Shown: positions 1-7,131 of the stretch, one piece after another
Layout: each line of letters starts with the position of its first letter
Numbering within the stretch: position 1 is the stretch's first letter
Source: a virus
Virus record (IMG/VR): IMGVR_UViG_3300035661_000188
Location: 1 to 35,509 of that record
Reading direction: 5' to 3' (one strand)
DNA: 35,509 bases
The notes under the pieces: model-generated
Told to the model about the DNA's origin: nothing
Seen by the model: only the letters and a program-made list of their open reading frames with translations
Databases searched by the model: none
Translations under genes and position numbers: made by a program

Positions 1-1003
1 TTCCTACTTCTGTAAAACTTGATGCATAATCTGCATTAATAATTTTAGATACTTGGAAGTTATTTGTAATATCAAATTCAAAATCTTCAAATGATTTTAG
101 GAACTGAATACACTTCATATGATCACCGGTTTCAGATGTATTAATAATAAACTTTACCTTGTGATCCTCTAAAGACTCTTTCATTCCAAGGAATTCTTCG
201 AGTGATACTGAAATTTCTGAAGTCTGAACTCCGTGTAGTGATATAGGACAAGCAGGATTTTGAACATCATCATAAATAATTTTAATATGTTTATATGATA
301 TTAAATTCTCATAAAACAAATCTTCTCCAATAAAATCTGTTACCCAAAAACCTCTTCGTTCTTTATAACATCCCCAATCAAATTGATAAGGAGAACCAGC
401 GTATAAAATATTTCCTTTCCTTTGCATATTATGAAAGTGTCCAGAATAAACCTTGGCTCCTCCAAAAACTTCAACTTCTAGTCCGTGAGACGACTCTACT
501 CCTTTAACAACTTCGAAGTTTTTAATTCCAAAATGTCCTAATACAACGTCTGCTGTCTTTACTTTTTCACTGACTTTCATTCCTTCTGTCAACCAAGGTA
601 CAAATACTACTTGCTTTGAGTTAATATTAAAAAAAGTTTCTTCTGTTATTATAGTAAAAATATCAGGATAAATTCTTTTTAAAATATCAGAAAGATGAAT
701 TTCTAATGACTCTCTCCAGTATATGTCGTGATTGCCAAGAGGGAAAATAATCTTTATTTTATTTTCCCTAAGAGTATCACATAAAGTAATAAGATTTGAA
801 TACACGTATCCATCAATTGTTTTGCGATTATCTAAAAAATCACCTAATTGAAAGATAGTGTCAATATTATTCTTTAACATAAACGGAATTAGCTGAGTAT
901 TAAAAAAATCCATCTGATTTTGTAAAAATTTTGGACTTCCTTTTGATTTGCCAAAATGTGTATCTCCTAAAATAATGTACTTTTTATTTATGGCTTCTAA
1001 CAA
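1..1003 (-). CDS. 47: SbcD/Mre11-type recombination nuclease subunit, T4 gp47-like (3' end beyond window)
   Basis: Calcineurin-like metallophosphoesterase subunit of the phage Mre11-Rad50-type complex, which processes DNA ends for recombination-dependent replication with a gp46-like ATPase. The conserved phosphoesterase motifs appear in order in the translation: GDTHFG (about residue 13), GDFLD (54), GNHD (90), a GHF motif and SGHFH, which supply the two-metal site. About 334 codons lie inside the window and T4 gp47 is about 340 residues, so only the last few codons can be missing. The frame has no ATG before the first motif. TTG at 1003 is the best start because AAAGGAAA lies just upstream, and the next ATG would remove GDTHFG. 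The start overlaps the end of the gp55-like gene by 20 nt, which suggests translational coupling. T4 also keeps genes 55 and 47 in the same region. Confidence 0.88.
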   Translation of the reverse strand, partial: MLEAINKKYIILGDTHFGKSKGSPKFLQNQMDFFNTQLIPFMLKNNIDTIFQLGDFLDNRKTIDGYVYSNLITLCDTLRENKIKIIFPLGNHDIYWRESLEIHLSDILKRIYPDIFTIITEETFFNINSKQVVFVPWLTEGMKVSEKVKTADVVLGHFGIKNFEVVKGVESSHGLEVEVFGGAKVYSGHFHNMQRKGNILYAGSPYQFDWGCYKERRGFWVTDFIGEDLFYENLISYKHIKIIYDDVQNPACPISLHGVQTSEISVSLEEFLGMKESLEDHKVKFIINTSETGDHMKCIQFLKSFEDFEFDITNNFQVSKIINADYASSFTEVG

Positions 1004-1874
1004 TATTAATGTTTCCTTTCAATAATGGTTTAATTATGTCATACTCATCGAATGTTATTAAATAAGAATTTGGATATTCGATAGTGAACTGTGTTTTTGA
1101 AAGCTCTTTATCTCCTTTAACTTCAGAATGAATTTCTTTTATTATATCTGATAATGATGTATCATCAAGAGAATCAACTTTAATTTTTACTTGTTCTAGT
1201 TCTTCAATTTGAGAGTGTTTTACAGCATCTGTCTTTTTATGAATACTCCTTAAATCAATTTCTCCATAAATTATTTCTAGTGAAATAACATCTTTAATAT
1301 TATCTTGCTCTTTGGCTTTTTGCTTAATAATATAAATGATTGAGTTATGTATAACCTGAGAAATATAAGCAAATGCATTGACTTCAGTTCCAGTGCGTTC
1401 AGAAATAAGCTTATGATTAAAATTATGACAATATTTCAAGACTTTGTGAATACTATCTGAATAAAAATCATCTTTATATGAATAACCAGAGAAATTTGGT
1501 TTTTTAAGAATATTTTTAATCATAAGCATAAGGATACTTCCGAACATTTCATAAGATTCTTTATTAATAGGCGTCTGTTCTGAAATGGTAACTATTGTTT
1601 CTTTTAGTTTTCTCTTTAATGAAGTTAATCTTTGTTTATAATCTTTTTCAAATATTTCTTGGATATTATTAATCTTTGTATGCAGAATAATATATCTGTT
1701 AATTTTATTATTTTTCCTTTCATCGGATGGACTAAGCTTATGAATACCTGGGGTTAACATTTTAATTCTGTTCCAGTTATTTAAACGAATTAAAAGACTT
1801 TTTAACTCTAATTCTGTGGTATAGTCGTGCTTTTGTCTTGCTGGTTTTGCAAACAGCGATTGCTCAATATTCAT
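984..1874 (-). CDS. 55: T4 gp55-like late-transcription sigma factor
   Basis: Predicted small sigma factor that redirects host RNA polymerase to late promoters of the TATAAATA type. The middle of the protein (about residues 115-190) has the gp55/sigma region 2 pattern: a F-S-G-Y-S-Y-K-D-D-F stretch, then a helix with KVLKYCHNF, then the NAFAYISQVIHNSIIYIIKQ helix that corresponds to the gp55 NPFAY-x-Q-I segment. The 296 residues are longer than T4 gp55 (about 185), with a basic N-terminal extension of about 110 residues. Function is supported independently by the TATAAATA octamers at many gene starts in this window. The ATG at 1874 has an AAAGGA ribosome site, and a host-type promoter lies at 1902-1923, as expected for a gene needed before late transcription. 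Confidence 0.82.
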   Translation of the reverse strand: MNIEQSLFAKPARQKHDYTTELELKSLLIRLNNWNRIKMLTPGIHKLSPSDERKNNKINRYIILHTKINNIQEIFEKDYKQRLTSLKRKLKETIVTISEQTPINKESYEMFGSILMLMIKNILKKPNFSGYSYKDDFYSDSIHKVLKYCHNFNHKLISERTGTEVNAFAYISQVIHNSIIYIIKQKAKEQDNIKDVISLEIIYGEIDLRSIHKKTDAVKHSQIEELEQVKIKVDSLDDTSLSDIIKEIHSEVKGDKELSKTQFTIEYPNSYLITFDEYDIIKPLLKGNINIVRSHK

Positions 1875-1901
1875 ATATTATATCCTTTGTTTTAATATAT
1901 A

Positions 1902-1923
1902 ATTATACTTAAATTGTACTTAA
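1902..1923 (-). promoter_or_regulatory. Host-type promoter for gp55-like/gp47-like operon
   Basis: On the minus strand TTAAGT (1923-1918) is followed after exactly 10 nt by TATAAT (1907-1902), about 28 nt before the gp55-like start. The same TTAAGT-N10-TATAAT arrangement occurs at three other places in the window. Confidence 0.75.
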
Positions 1924-1946
1924 AATTTTAAAATATCCTTAATTTT

Positions 1947-1954
1947 TATAAATA
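1947..1954 (+). promoter_or_regulatory. T4-type late promoter (TATAAATA)
   Basis: Exact T4 late promoter octamer TATAAATA, ending 21 nt before the start codon of the plus-strand tail-tube-fold gene. It is back to back with the host-type promoter of the gp55-like gene, so the intergenic region holds divergent early and late promoters. Confidence 0.85.
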
Positions 1955-1975
1955 GGTACAAATTAAGGACTTTTA

Positions 1976-2473
1976 ATGAATACAGTAAATTATGCTCAAA
2001 CAACAAATATTATGGCTGGAAGTGATGTTTTTACAAATGTTCCATTTTATTTACAAACACTATCTATTCCTGGTGTAACTTTCTCTCATCCAGAAATGGG
2101 CGGGAGATTAGGTTCAAAATTTCATTTAACAGCAGATAATGTAACATATGGCTCATTGACTTTTACTGTTATAATGGACGAGAACTTTTTAGTTTATAAT
2201 GAACTACTTGACCTGGCAAAATCTCAAATGGATTTTACTACAGGTAGTTTTACAGATAAAACTTTTGATTTCTGGGTAGCTGTGACAGATTCTTCAGGAC
2301 ACGATGTTATGAAGTGGACATATCATAACACAAGATTAGAAAGTATTGCTGATATGCAGTATGATTACACTACAGACGAAACACATTTTACTTTAGATAT
2401 TACCCTATCTTTTGATCACTTCGACTATCAAAATATAAAAATGCCATCTGTTAAACCATCATTAAAAATATGA
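1976..2473 (+). CDS. Tail tube-fold protein (T4 gp19/gp54-like)
   Basis: A 165-residue protein with the size and layout of T4 gp19-type tail tube proteins. It has an N-terminal PGV/PxMGGRLG strand region, a central SLTFTVIMDENF segment (gp19 has WTVTVMNDE), and a C-terminal FTLDITLSFDHFDY strand (gp19 has FEVTLALDYWE). It would form, cap or start the tube through which DNA passes. It stands alone on the plus strand, away from the minus-strand tail and baseplate cluster, directly behind an exact late promoter and with an AAGGA ribosome site. The gp48-like gene of this phage is not followed by a gp54-like gene, so this could be the displaced tube initiator (gp54) instead of the major tube protein. 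The family fold is more secure than the exact role. Confidence 0.7.
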   Translation: MNTVNYAQTTNIMAGSDVFTNVPFYLQTLSIPGVTFSHPEMGGRLGSKFHLTADNVTYGSLTFTVIMDENFLVYNELLDLAKSQMDFTTGSFTDKTFDFWVAVTDSSGHDVMKWTYHNTRLESIADMQYDYTTDETHFTLDITLSFDHFDYQNIKMPSVKPSLKI

Positions 2474-2479
2474 TTTTAA

Positions 2480-2557
2480 ATTTTAAAGTAAAAATATTAA
2501 AGTAAAAATATTAAAATGTTGAATTAACTTTAACATATTTCAGATTTTAAAGTAAAA
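2480..2557 (+). repeat. 14-bp AT-rich iterons between tail tube and spanin genes
   Basis: The 14-mer ATTTTAAAGTAAAA occurs at 2480-2493, follows immediately with one mismatch at 2494-2507, and recurs exactly at 2544-2557. The last copy ends 5 nt before the late promoter octamer at 2563. The same 14-mer occurs in the intergenic region at 26623-26734. The role is unknown: a protein binding site, a terminator-like structure or an upstream promoter element are all possible. Confidence 0.7.
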
Positions 2558-2562
2558 ATTAA

Positions 2563-2570
2563 TATAAATA
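2563..2570 (+). promoter_or_regulatory. T4-type late promoter for spanin genes
   Basis: Exact TATAAATA octamer ending 28 nt before the ATG of the inner-membrane spanin gene. It sits just downstream of the third copy of the 14-bp repeat. Confidence 0.82.
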
Positions 2571-2598
2571 GAATTAATTAAACTTAAAGGATGTATAG

Positions 2599-3030
2599 AT
2601 GCCTATTTCTATGTATTTCCAGATGTATTGGAAATTTTTTGTTATTGGAGTTGTCGGAGCTGTCAGTATTTTTATTGCTTTTCTTTATTATAATATTTAC
2701 TCTTTAAAACAAGATATTAATGTTTTAAAGATAAATAATGTAAAATTAGATGATGACAACAGAAATCTTATTGGTATTAATGAAAAAAACCAATTAGCTA
2801 TTAAAAATTTAGAAGAAGATGCTAAAAAATCAATTGATCTTATTTCTGAATTAAATGATATTAATAACAAAGGGGTATCTGATATTAAACGTCTAATGGC
2901 AGAACTCCAGAAAAAAAATATAAACCCAGCTGCTACTGTTATTAAAGATTGTAACTGTACAAATGTTAAAATTATTCCAACAGAAGGAGATTTTATTTAT
3001 GAAACAATTTCTAATATTGGCGGCTTGTAG
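2599..3030 (+). CDS. Inner-membrane spanin (Rz-like)
   Basis: A 143-residue protein predicted to span the periplasm from the inner membrane and to fuse it with the outer membrane in the last step of lysis of a Gram-negative cell. Residues about 10-32 form one hydrophobic membrane segment (FFVIGVVGAVSIFIAFLYY). Residues about 35-110 are charged and heptad-like, consistent with a periplasmic coiled coil, and a CNC motif follows near residue 118. The downstream lipoprotein gene starts inside the 3' end of this gene in another frame, which is the classic Rz/Rz1 overlap. The identification rests on topology and gene arrangement, as spanins are poorly conserved in sequence. It has an AAAGGA ribosome site and a late promoter, which suits a lysis gene. 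Confidence 0.78.
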   Translation: MPISMYFQMYWKFFVIGVVGAVSIFIAFLYYNIYSLKQDINVLKINNVKLDDDNRNLIGINEKNQLAIKNLEEDAKKSIDLISELNDINNKGVSDIKRLMAELQKKNINPAATVIKDCNCTNVKIIPTEGDFIYETISNIGGL

Positions 3031-3304
3031 TATATTATTTTTAGGATGTGCTTGTCAACCGGACATCAGATATGAAACAAAATATGTTTATCAACAAGTT
3101 CCAGAACTTCCTCAAGAACCATCATTTACAAAATATCAGATTGAAAAGATTAATTTCAATGGTAAAGAGTTCTATATGATTTCACCCGAATCTGCAGCTA
3201 TTTTAGGAGCAAATTATATAAGTACAAAAACTTATGCGAACTCTTTAAAAGCTATACTTGTAAATTTAAAATCTCACGATCAAAATTCTTCAGTACCAAG
3301 ATAG
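2999..3304 (+). CDS. Outer-membrane spanin lipoprotein (Rz1-like)
   Basis: Predicted lipoprotein of 101 residues that would pair with the inner-membrane spanin. The ATG at 2999 has a strong AAGGAG ribosome site and gives a short lipoprotein signal peptide ending in a lipobox-like LFLGC, with Cys17 as the lipidated residue. A longer frame from 2963 would put extra charged residues before the signal and lacks such a site, so 2999 is preferred. The mature part holds the proline-containing stretch VPELPQEPS, common in o-spanins. The first 32 nt overlap the i-spanin gene in a different frame. The 3' end overlaps the convergent minus-strand gene by 15 nt. Confidence 0.78.
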   Translation: MKQFLILAACSILFLGCACQPDIRYETKYVYQQVPELPQEPSFTKYQIEKINFNGKEFYMISPESAAILGANYISTKTYANSLKAILVNLKSHDQNSSVPR

Positions 3305-3784
3305 GAACTTTCCTTTCTTGATCTTAAATCCCCCATCAATATCTCCAGCTTTTAAACAACTGTTAAAATCTTCTTCAGTAAGAATATACCAAGTGGATTT
3401 TTTCATTCTTTCTGCAAATTCTTTTGGAAAGACTGCAAATTGTTTCCCTGCAATCTCTTGAATAGAAACATTAATGCCTTCTTTTTTAAATCCTTCTTGA
3501 ATATCTTTAAAAGGAACTCCTAATTCTGCTTGTAAAAAAGTAACAGGAAGTTTATTAGAGAAGTCTGTAAAAGTCCATCTAGGATTATGAATATAATTTT
3601 TTAAATATGTTGGAAGATTTTTTGCATATTTATTTAAAAAAGTACAATTCCCATACTTTACAACAGAGCCTGCCGTCGAATTTGAATCCTCAAGAAGTTT
3701 TATTCCCATTGAAATATTTGCAATATGAATACCTGATTTCTCAACAATCTCATTTGATAGTACATAGTCGTTAGTTAAAAACAT
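3290..3784 (-). CDS. Hypothetical protein
   Basis: Unrecognised 164-residue protein. The start is set at ATG 3784 (MFLTNDYVL), which has an AAGGA ribosome site 7 nt upstream. A longer frame to 3877 would run back over the end of the preceding gene and has no ribosome site. The sequence is mixed alpha/beta in character, with no membrane segment, signal peptide or recognisable catalytic motif. It is the last gene of the minus-strand cluster of small genes that begins at 4741. Its 3' end overlaps the convergent spanin gene by 15 nt, so the two transcripts are antisense there. Confidence 0.7.
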   Translation of the reverse strand: MFLTNDYVLSNEIVEKSGIHIANISMGIKLLEDSNSTAGSVVKYGNCTFLNKYAKNLPTYLKNYIHNPRWTFTDFSNKLPVTFLQAELGVPFKDIQEGFKKEGINVSIQEIAGKQFAVFPKEFAERMKKSTWYILTEEDFNSCLKAGDIDGGFKIKKGKFLSWY

Positions 3785-3812
3785 TTTTGTTCCTTGTTTA
3801 TATAATATATTG

Positions 3813-4076
3813 TTAAATAAAAAATTCTGGATAATCTTTCTTATAAGCATTGATTGAAGGATACTCATCGGTATCAAAATAACCTAATTTTTGTATTCCG
3901 CATTCTACCCATTTTTCTATCCATTTTTCTATCCATTTTTGGTATTCATAAACTTCTAAAGTTTCAAATTTATCACCAATTATTTCTGAAGTATCTTCTG
4001 TCCAATAAAATTTATTATCATCTGTCGTTAAAATATAGGAATTATTTTTTAAAGATTGTCCTAAATGTACTTTCAT
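3813..4076 (-). CDS. Small hypothetical protein, copy 2 of a tandem duplicated pair
   Basis: An 87-residue protein, clearly paralogous to the next gene upstream (4102-4362). Both begin MKV-x-LG, share the blocks YIL-x-TDD and FYW-x-[ED]DT, and end in the same 16 residues except for one substitution (TDEYPS[IN/ID]AYKKDYPEFFI). No known domain is recognised, and the Trp/Tyr-rich, acidic composition suggests a small folded cytoplasmic protein. Copy 2 has a three-fold WIEK/WIEK/WVE stretch made by a 12-bp tandem repeat at 3909-3940. The two genes lie 25 nt apart and are probably cotranscribed. Confidence 0.72.
   Translation of the reverse strand: MKVHLGQSLKNNSYILTTDDNKFYWTEDTSEIIGDKFETLEVYEYQKWIEKWIEKWVECGIQKLGYFDTDEYPSINAYKKDYPEFFI
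3909..3940. repeat. 12-bp tandem repeat inside the 87-residue gene
   Basis: The unit CCATTTTTCTAT occurs at 3909-3920 and 3921-3932, with a partial third copy at 3933-3940. It encodes in-frame repeats of the four residues WIEK, consistent with replication slippage that keeps the frame. Confidence 0.8.
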
Positions 4077-4101
4077 ATTATTCCCTTATTTAAAATGAAA
4101 A

Positions 4102-4362
4102 TTAAATAAAAAATTCTGGATAATCTTTCTTATAAGCATCGATTGAAGGATACTCATCAGTATTGAAACAACCTAAGTATTTTATTCCATTTGATGTACA
4201 GTTTTTTACCCATTTTTGAATAATCTTTGACCCAGGACCAAATGGATTTTCAAATTTATTATAATTTATTGCTGTAGTGTCTTTTGTCCAATAAAATGTC
4301 ATATCATCTGTTACAAGAATATAGTAATTGTCGTTTAAATTTCTACCTAAATAGACTTTCAA
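4102..4362 (-). CDS. Small hypothetical protein, copy 1 of a tandem duplicated pair
   Basis: An 86-residue paralog of the gene at 3813-4076, with the same MKV-x-LG start, TDD...FYW core and YPEFFI end. The middle (about residues 35-60) differs: this copy has GPGSKIIQKWVKN where the other has the WIEK repeat. The start codon is TTG at 4362, one base after the TAG stop of the gene upstream, so translation is probably coupled to that gene. The start is chosen by alignment with the paralog, which has ATG at the same place. Function unknown. Confidence 0.7.
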   Translation of the reverse strand: MKVYLGRNLNDNYYILVTDDMTFYWTKDTTAINYNKFENPFGPGSKIIQKWVKNCTSNGIKYLGCFNTDEYPSIDAYKKDYPEFFI

Positions 4363-4363
4363 A

Positions 4364-4741
4364 CTATTCTTCTATATGAAAAGGACTAGCTTTTTCAAGA
4401 ATTTTTTTATTAAATTCTTCTGCTCTATCTTCTGAATAAATCAGAATATCTGCAATTAACATATCGAGATGTTCAATTTTCTTTGTCTTAGTGATTCTAT
4501 CAAGAGTTTTAGTATGATTCATATATGTGAGAGCTTCGAGTGCTATAACAATTGCCATTTTCTTTTCAGTAACAGTAGTAATGTTCCAAAGTGCGTGAGC
4601 TTGTTCTTTTGAAAGTGGTTTAAGCAATTGAATTTCCTCTTTTTTGATTAATTCAATACCATTTGGTTCTGTAACATCTGTATATACAGCTTTTGTTGTT
4701 TCTCTTGGTTGATTGTGTTTATGTAGTGTAACTTTAGTCAT
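4364..4741 (-). CDS. Hypothetical protein
   Basis: Unrecognised 125-residue, mainly helical, charged protein without membrane segments or known motifs. The ATG at 4741 is preceded by an AAAAAGG ribosome site and by a -10 like TATAAT at 4779-4774. It is the first gene of a set of four small genes (4741 down to 3290) that overlap or lie close together and probably form one early transcription unit. Early phage genes of this kind often encode host-modulating proteins, but nothing in this sequence shows which. Confidence 0.68.
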   Translation of the reverse strand: MTKVTLHKHNQPRETTKAVYTDVTEPNGIELIKKEEIQLLKPLSKEQAHALWNITTVTEKKMAIVIALEALTYMNHTKTLDRITKTKKIEHLDMLIADILIYSEDRAEEFNKKILEKASPFHIEE

Positions 4742-4773
4742 TTTAAGCCTTTTTAGTTATTTTTTATAAGTAT

Positions 4774-4779
4774 ATTATA
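4774..4779 (-). promoter_or_regulatory. Probable -10 element for the small-gene operon
   Basis: TATAAT on the minus strand with a T-rich run (TTTTTTATAG) directly upstream, about 33 nt before the ATG at 4741. It lacks the TTAAGT element found 10 nt upstream of the other host-type -10 boxes, so it is less certain. Confidence 0.5.
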
Positions 4780-4840
4780 CTATAAAAAATTATATTGGAG
4801 ATTAAAATATTGAATTAGTTTAGAAGTGTAAGGAGGAATT

Positions 4841-4860
4841 AAGAAGCGGTTAAGCTTCTT
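4841..4860. terminator. Hairpin overlapping the stop codon of the ClpP-like gene
   Basis: A perfect 7-bp inverted repeat AAGAAGC / GCTTCTT (4841-4847 and 4854-4860) with a 6-nt loop. It overlaps the TAA of the ClpP-like gene. On the plus strand it is followed by TCTTTTTT, which looks like an intrinsic terminator, but the genes here run on the minus strand, where the 3' flank is not T-rich. It may limit minus-strand read-through weakly, block antisense transcription, or be chance. Confidence 0.4.
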
Positions 4861-5764
4861 TCTTTTTTCGAGGGGATTTAGGGGATTTTGTAGGGGTTCT
4901 TTCTGGAATTGATTCTACTTGCATAAGTTCTTTAGGAGCTTTTGCTGGTTTTGCTGGTTTTGAGGTTTTTGATACTTTAGGTTCAATTGGTTTTAAACTT
5001 TCGAGATATGCATCTGCAGAAATTGTCCCTATTCTTGTTTTAACGTGAGTAGCAATTCCTCTTTTACACATTTCTTCAGTATCCATCCAAAATTCTTTTC
5101 CAATGGTTAACAGATTAAATTCTTCTTGCGATAAGAATCCTTTATCTAATGTTAAACGTTTAAAAAAGTTTCTTAAATGTGAAGAGTTATGTTTATGAGA
5201 TGATTCAATATCTCCTGCTTTACCAGAAATTACTCCTGAATAATCGTGAAACATTAAATCAGAAAATTCATTAACAATACGAATGTCAGGCATACAGAAT
5301 AACAAGGCACCCATTGAATAACCAGAAGATAGCACTGCTGCAACATTTTCTTTATTGAAGTTATTAATTGCATTAAAGAACAACTTTCCTTCATTTGATG
5401 ACCCTCCATTGGAATCAATATGTAATTCTAAACAATCATCTGGCTCTGCTTTTTCAAGAGTATTAAAAAATGGGTGAAGTTGATTAGATTCTTCGAAAAA
5501 ATCTCCAACATATAATTTATAAATTTTAAAAGGATCTGCATCTGAGTATATTCCTTCTAAGTATTCTCCATTTTCATCCTGTACTGACATTTTCTCTCCA
5601 GGCACTTCTTCAATAAATAGGGTGTGAAAATCTGATCTATGAACCAATTCATCATCATCATCTATTGGATTAAAAAATGGCATTGGAGGAGTTGTTGTAA
5701 TTTTTGCAAATTTCTTTGTATGTCTTGTTTGTCTTGTGTATCTTGTTGGATTAATTAGTCTCAT
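4850..5764 (-). CDS. ClpP-like (S14 family) serine protease with basic C-terminal tail
   Basis: The central region (about residues 80-245) has the ClpP/crotonase protease fold signature. It shows an ELHIDSNGGSSNEG strand-turn (ClpP has xINSPGGxxxxG), the nucleophile elbow SSGYSMGALLF with Ser150, and LMFHDYSG with His173 (ClpP has MIHQP). The segment KEFWMDTEEMCKRGIATHV matches the ClpP segment that carries the catalytic Asp (D-R-x-F-x-S-A-x-E-A), but the Asp position appears to be Lys223. Flanking parts are unusual: a basic N-terminus of about 35 residues, and a C-terminal tail of about 45 residues rich in Lys, Pro and Ser. Phages use such proteases as head maturation enzymes, but this gene lies among early-type genes, so host targeting is also possible. 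It overlaps the preceding 70-residue gene by 14 nt and has an AAAGGA ribosome site. Confidence 0.8.
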   Translation of the reverse strand: MRLINPTRYTRQTRHTKKFAKITTTPPMPFFNPIDDDDELVHRSDFHTLFIEEVPGEKMSVQDENGEYLEGIYSDADPFKIYKLYVGDFFEESNQLHPFFNTLEKAEPDDCLELHIDSNGGSSNEGKLFFNAINNFNKENVAAVLSSGYSMGALLFCMPDIRIVNEFSDLMFHDYSGVISGKAGDIESSHKHNSSHLRNFFKRLTLDKGFLSQEEFNLLTIGKEFWMDTEEMCKRGIATHVKTRIGTISADAYLESLKPIEPKVSKTSKPAKPAKAPKELMQVESIPERTPTKSPKSPRKKKEA

Positions 5765-5963
5765 TATTTTCCTTTTTTAAATAGTATTCCATTATTTCTT
5801 CAACAAGTTCAGAAACAATTTCTTCAATCTCTTTCTCTGTATATTTTTCTGTATCATAATTCACATCTGCAGTAAATTTGTCTCCTTCAACAAACTTTAC
5901 TTCTATATCTTCATTTACAATAAACCAGCCCGTCTGATTAGATGTTTCTATACTTTTTATCAT
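5751..5963 (-). CDS. Small acidic hypothetical protein
   Basis: A 70-residue, strongly acidic protein with no recognised domain. The N-terminal half is strand-like (TGWFIVNEDIEVKFVEGDKF) and the C-terminal half is a helix rich in Glu (KEIEEIVSELVEEIMEYY). It is the first gene behind the host-type promoter at 5992-6013 and overlaps the ClpP-like gene start by 14 nt, so the two proteins are probably made together. A role as regulator or partner of the protease is only a guess from position. Confidence 0.7.
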   Translation of the reverse strand: MIKSIETSNQTGWFIVNEDIEVKFVEGDKFTADVNYDTEKYTEKEIEEIVSELVEEIMEYYLKKENNETN

Positions 5964-5991
5964 ATTATTACCTTTACCTTTGTATGTTTTT

Positions 5992-6013
5992 ATTATATAA
6001 CAATATTACTTAA
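5992..6013 (-). promoter_or_regulatory. Host-type promoter for the acidic protein and ClpP-like protease
   Basis: TTAAGT (6013-6008), exactly 10 nt, then TATAAT (5997-5992) on the minus strand, about 28 nt before the ATG at 5963. It matches the promoters at 1902, 7132 and 10737. Confidence 0.75.
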
Positions 6014-6035
6014 TAATATTTTTACTTGTAATTAC

Positions 6036-7112
6036 TCATTTTGCAAAGCCTTTTTCAAATACCAATAATTTCTCCTTGTAGTATTTTAATAGCTCCAATC
6101 TGGATTCTTCTGGAATAGGTGTATTAACAAATAATGGTGTAAAGTCTACATCAAAAGATTTTTCTACATCTTCAACATAACATTCTGGGTGTAACAGAGG
6201 CAAACAATCTAAATCAATTGCTTCTACAAATCTATATAAAGAAAAACACATATTATCATATGATGGTAATATATAAGTGAACTTACTTTTTTCAATTAGT
6301 TTTAAATATTCTGGAATAGGTATTGAATTGTCAATATTCTTAACTTTATCTTTAGTAAAAAGATTAACTGATTTGAATTGACCAGCTATTTCTGTAATTT
6401 TTTCAGAAAATTTTGATCTGTTTCCATTTGGAAACACTGTCCACCCCATTGTAAAATCGTACTGTTTATCTTCAAAATCATCAAACAAATCCACTGTAGT
6501 TTTTGCTTTATTAAGAAGATAATAGTTAAACACATCTAATCTGGATTTTCCAGCTGAAGGCATATCATAAATATGATATGTGAAGTATTTTTCTGGATTT
6601 TGTTTAACATCAAACAGATTAGAACTTAATTCATCAGTATCTAAAGAAAATTCGTGTAACGGTATATCATATAATACGTGAGCTTTATGCATTGCAATAA
6701 TATGTAAAATATGTATACCAACAGATACCCATTTTAAACAAATTTTACCAGCAAGAACACTGGAAGCATTTTTGCTGTATCTAGTTAAACCAGATGCAGG
6801 AAATAATAAACCACCCATTATGTAAAGTCTTTTATACTCCTTCAAGTGTGAAACATCAATATCATCGTACACTTCTTGCCATGATGCCATATTCTTAGCT
6901 TTTTTATCATAATAATCAGCGTACAAATTTCTCTGTTCATTAATATTTAAGCCTGATACTTCTTTAATATATTTTGAATGAGATTTTGTTTTGACTGGTG
7001 TTAAAAAGTCAATCTTGTTATTATCAACCTCTAAAACTTTCAGACATTTTACTAACAATACAGCAAATGTCCCTGTTACTGACCTACTCGTATAAAATAA
7101 ACAATTTTCCAT
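6036..7112 (-). CDS. Putative GT-B-like glycosyltransferase (weak)
   Basis: A 358-residue protein with no firm family match by eye. The best clue is the segment from about residue 270: PEYLKLIEKSKFTYILPSY, then FSLYRFVEAIDLDCLPLLH. This resembles the nucleotide-sugar binding region of GT-B glycosyltransferases, where a conserved Glu (E-A-x-x-x-x-x-P) contacts the sugar donor. The N-terminus (CLFYTSRSVTGTFAVLLVKCL) could be the first Rossmann-like unit. T4 encodes glucosyltransferases that modify its DNA bases, so base modification is one possibility; surface sugar transfer is another. It has its own host-type promoter (7132-7153) and an AAAGGA ribosome site, and lies between the nrd genes and the protease gene. 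Confidence 0.5.
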   Translation of the reverse strand: MENCLFYTSRSVTGTFAVLLVKCLKVLEVDNNKIDFLTPVKTKSHSKYIKEVSGLNINEQRNLYADYYDKKAKNMASWQEVYDDIDVSHLKEYKRLYIMGGLLFPASGLTRYSKNASSVLAGKICLKWVSVGIHILHIIAMHKAHVLYDIPLHEFSLDTDELSSNLFDVKQNPEKYFTYHIYDMPSAGKSRLDVFNYYLLNKAKTTVDLFDDFEDKQYDFTMGWTVFPNGNRSKFSEKITEIAGQFKSVNLFTKDKVKNIDNSIPIPEYLKLIEKSKFTYILPSYDNMCFSLYRFVEAIDLDCLPLLHPECYVEDVEKSFDVDFTPLFVNTPIPEESRLELLKYYKEKLLVFEKGFAK

Positions 7113-7131
7113 TTATATCCTTTATGGTTAT

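Noticed and set aside
3854-4093. 79-codon plus-strand frame opposite the duplicated small genes
   Set aside because: Shadow of the minus-strand genes. Its hydrophobic look comes from the complement of Lys/Asn-rich codons.
4828-4840. Strong ribosome site AAGGAGG on the plus strand
   Set aside because: No ATG, GTG or TTG start with an open frame follows at a usable distance. It faces the end of the minus-strand protease gene.
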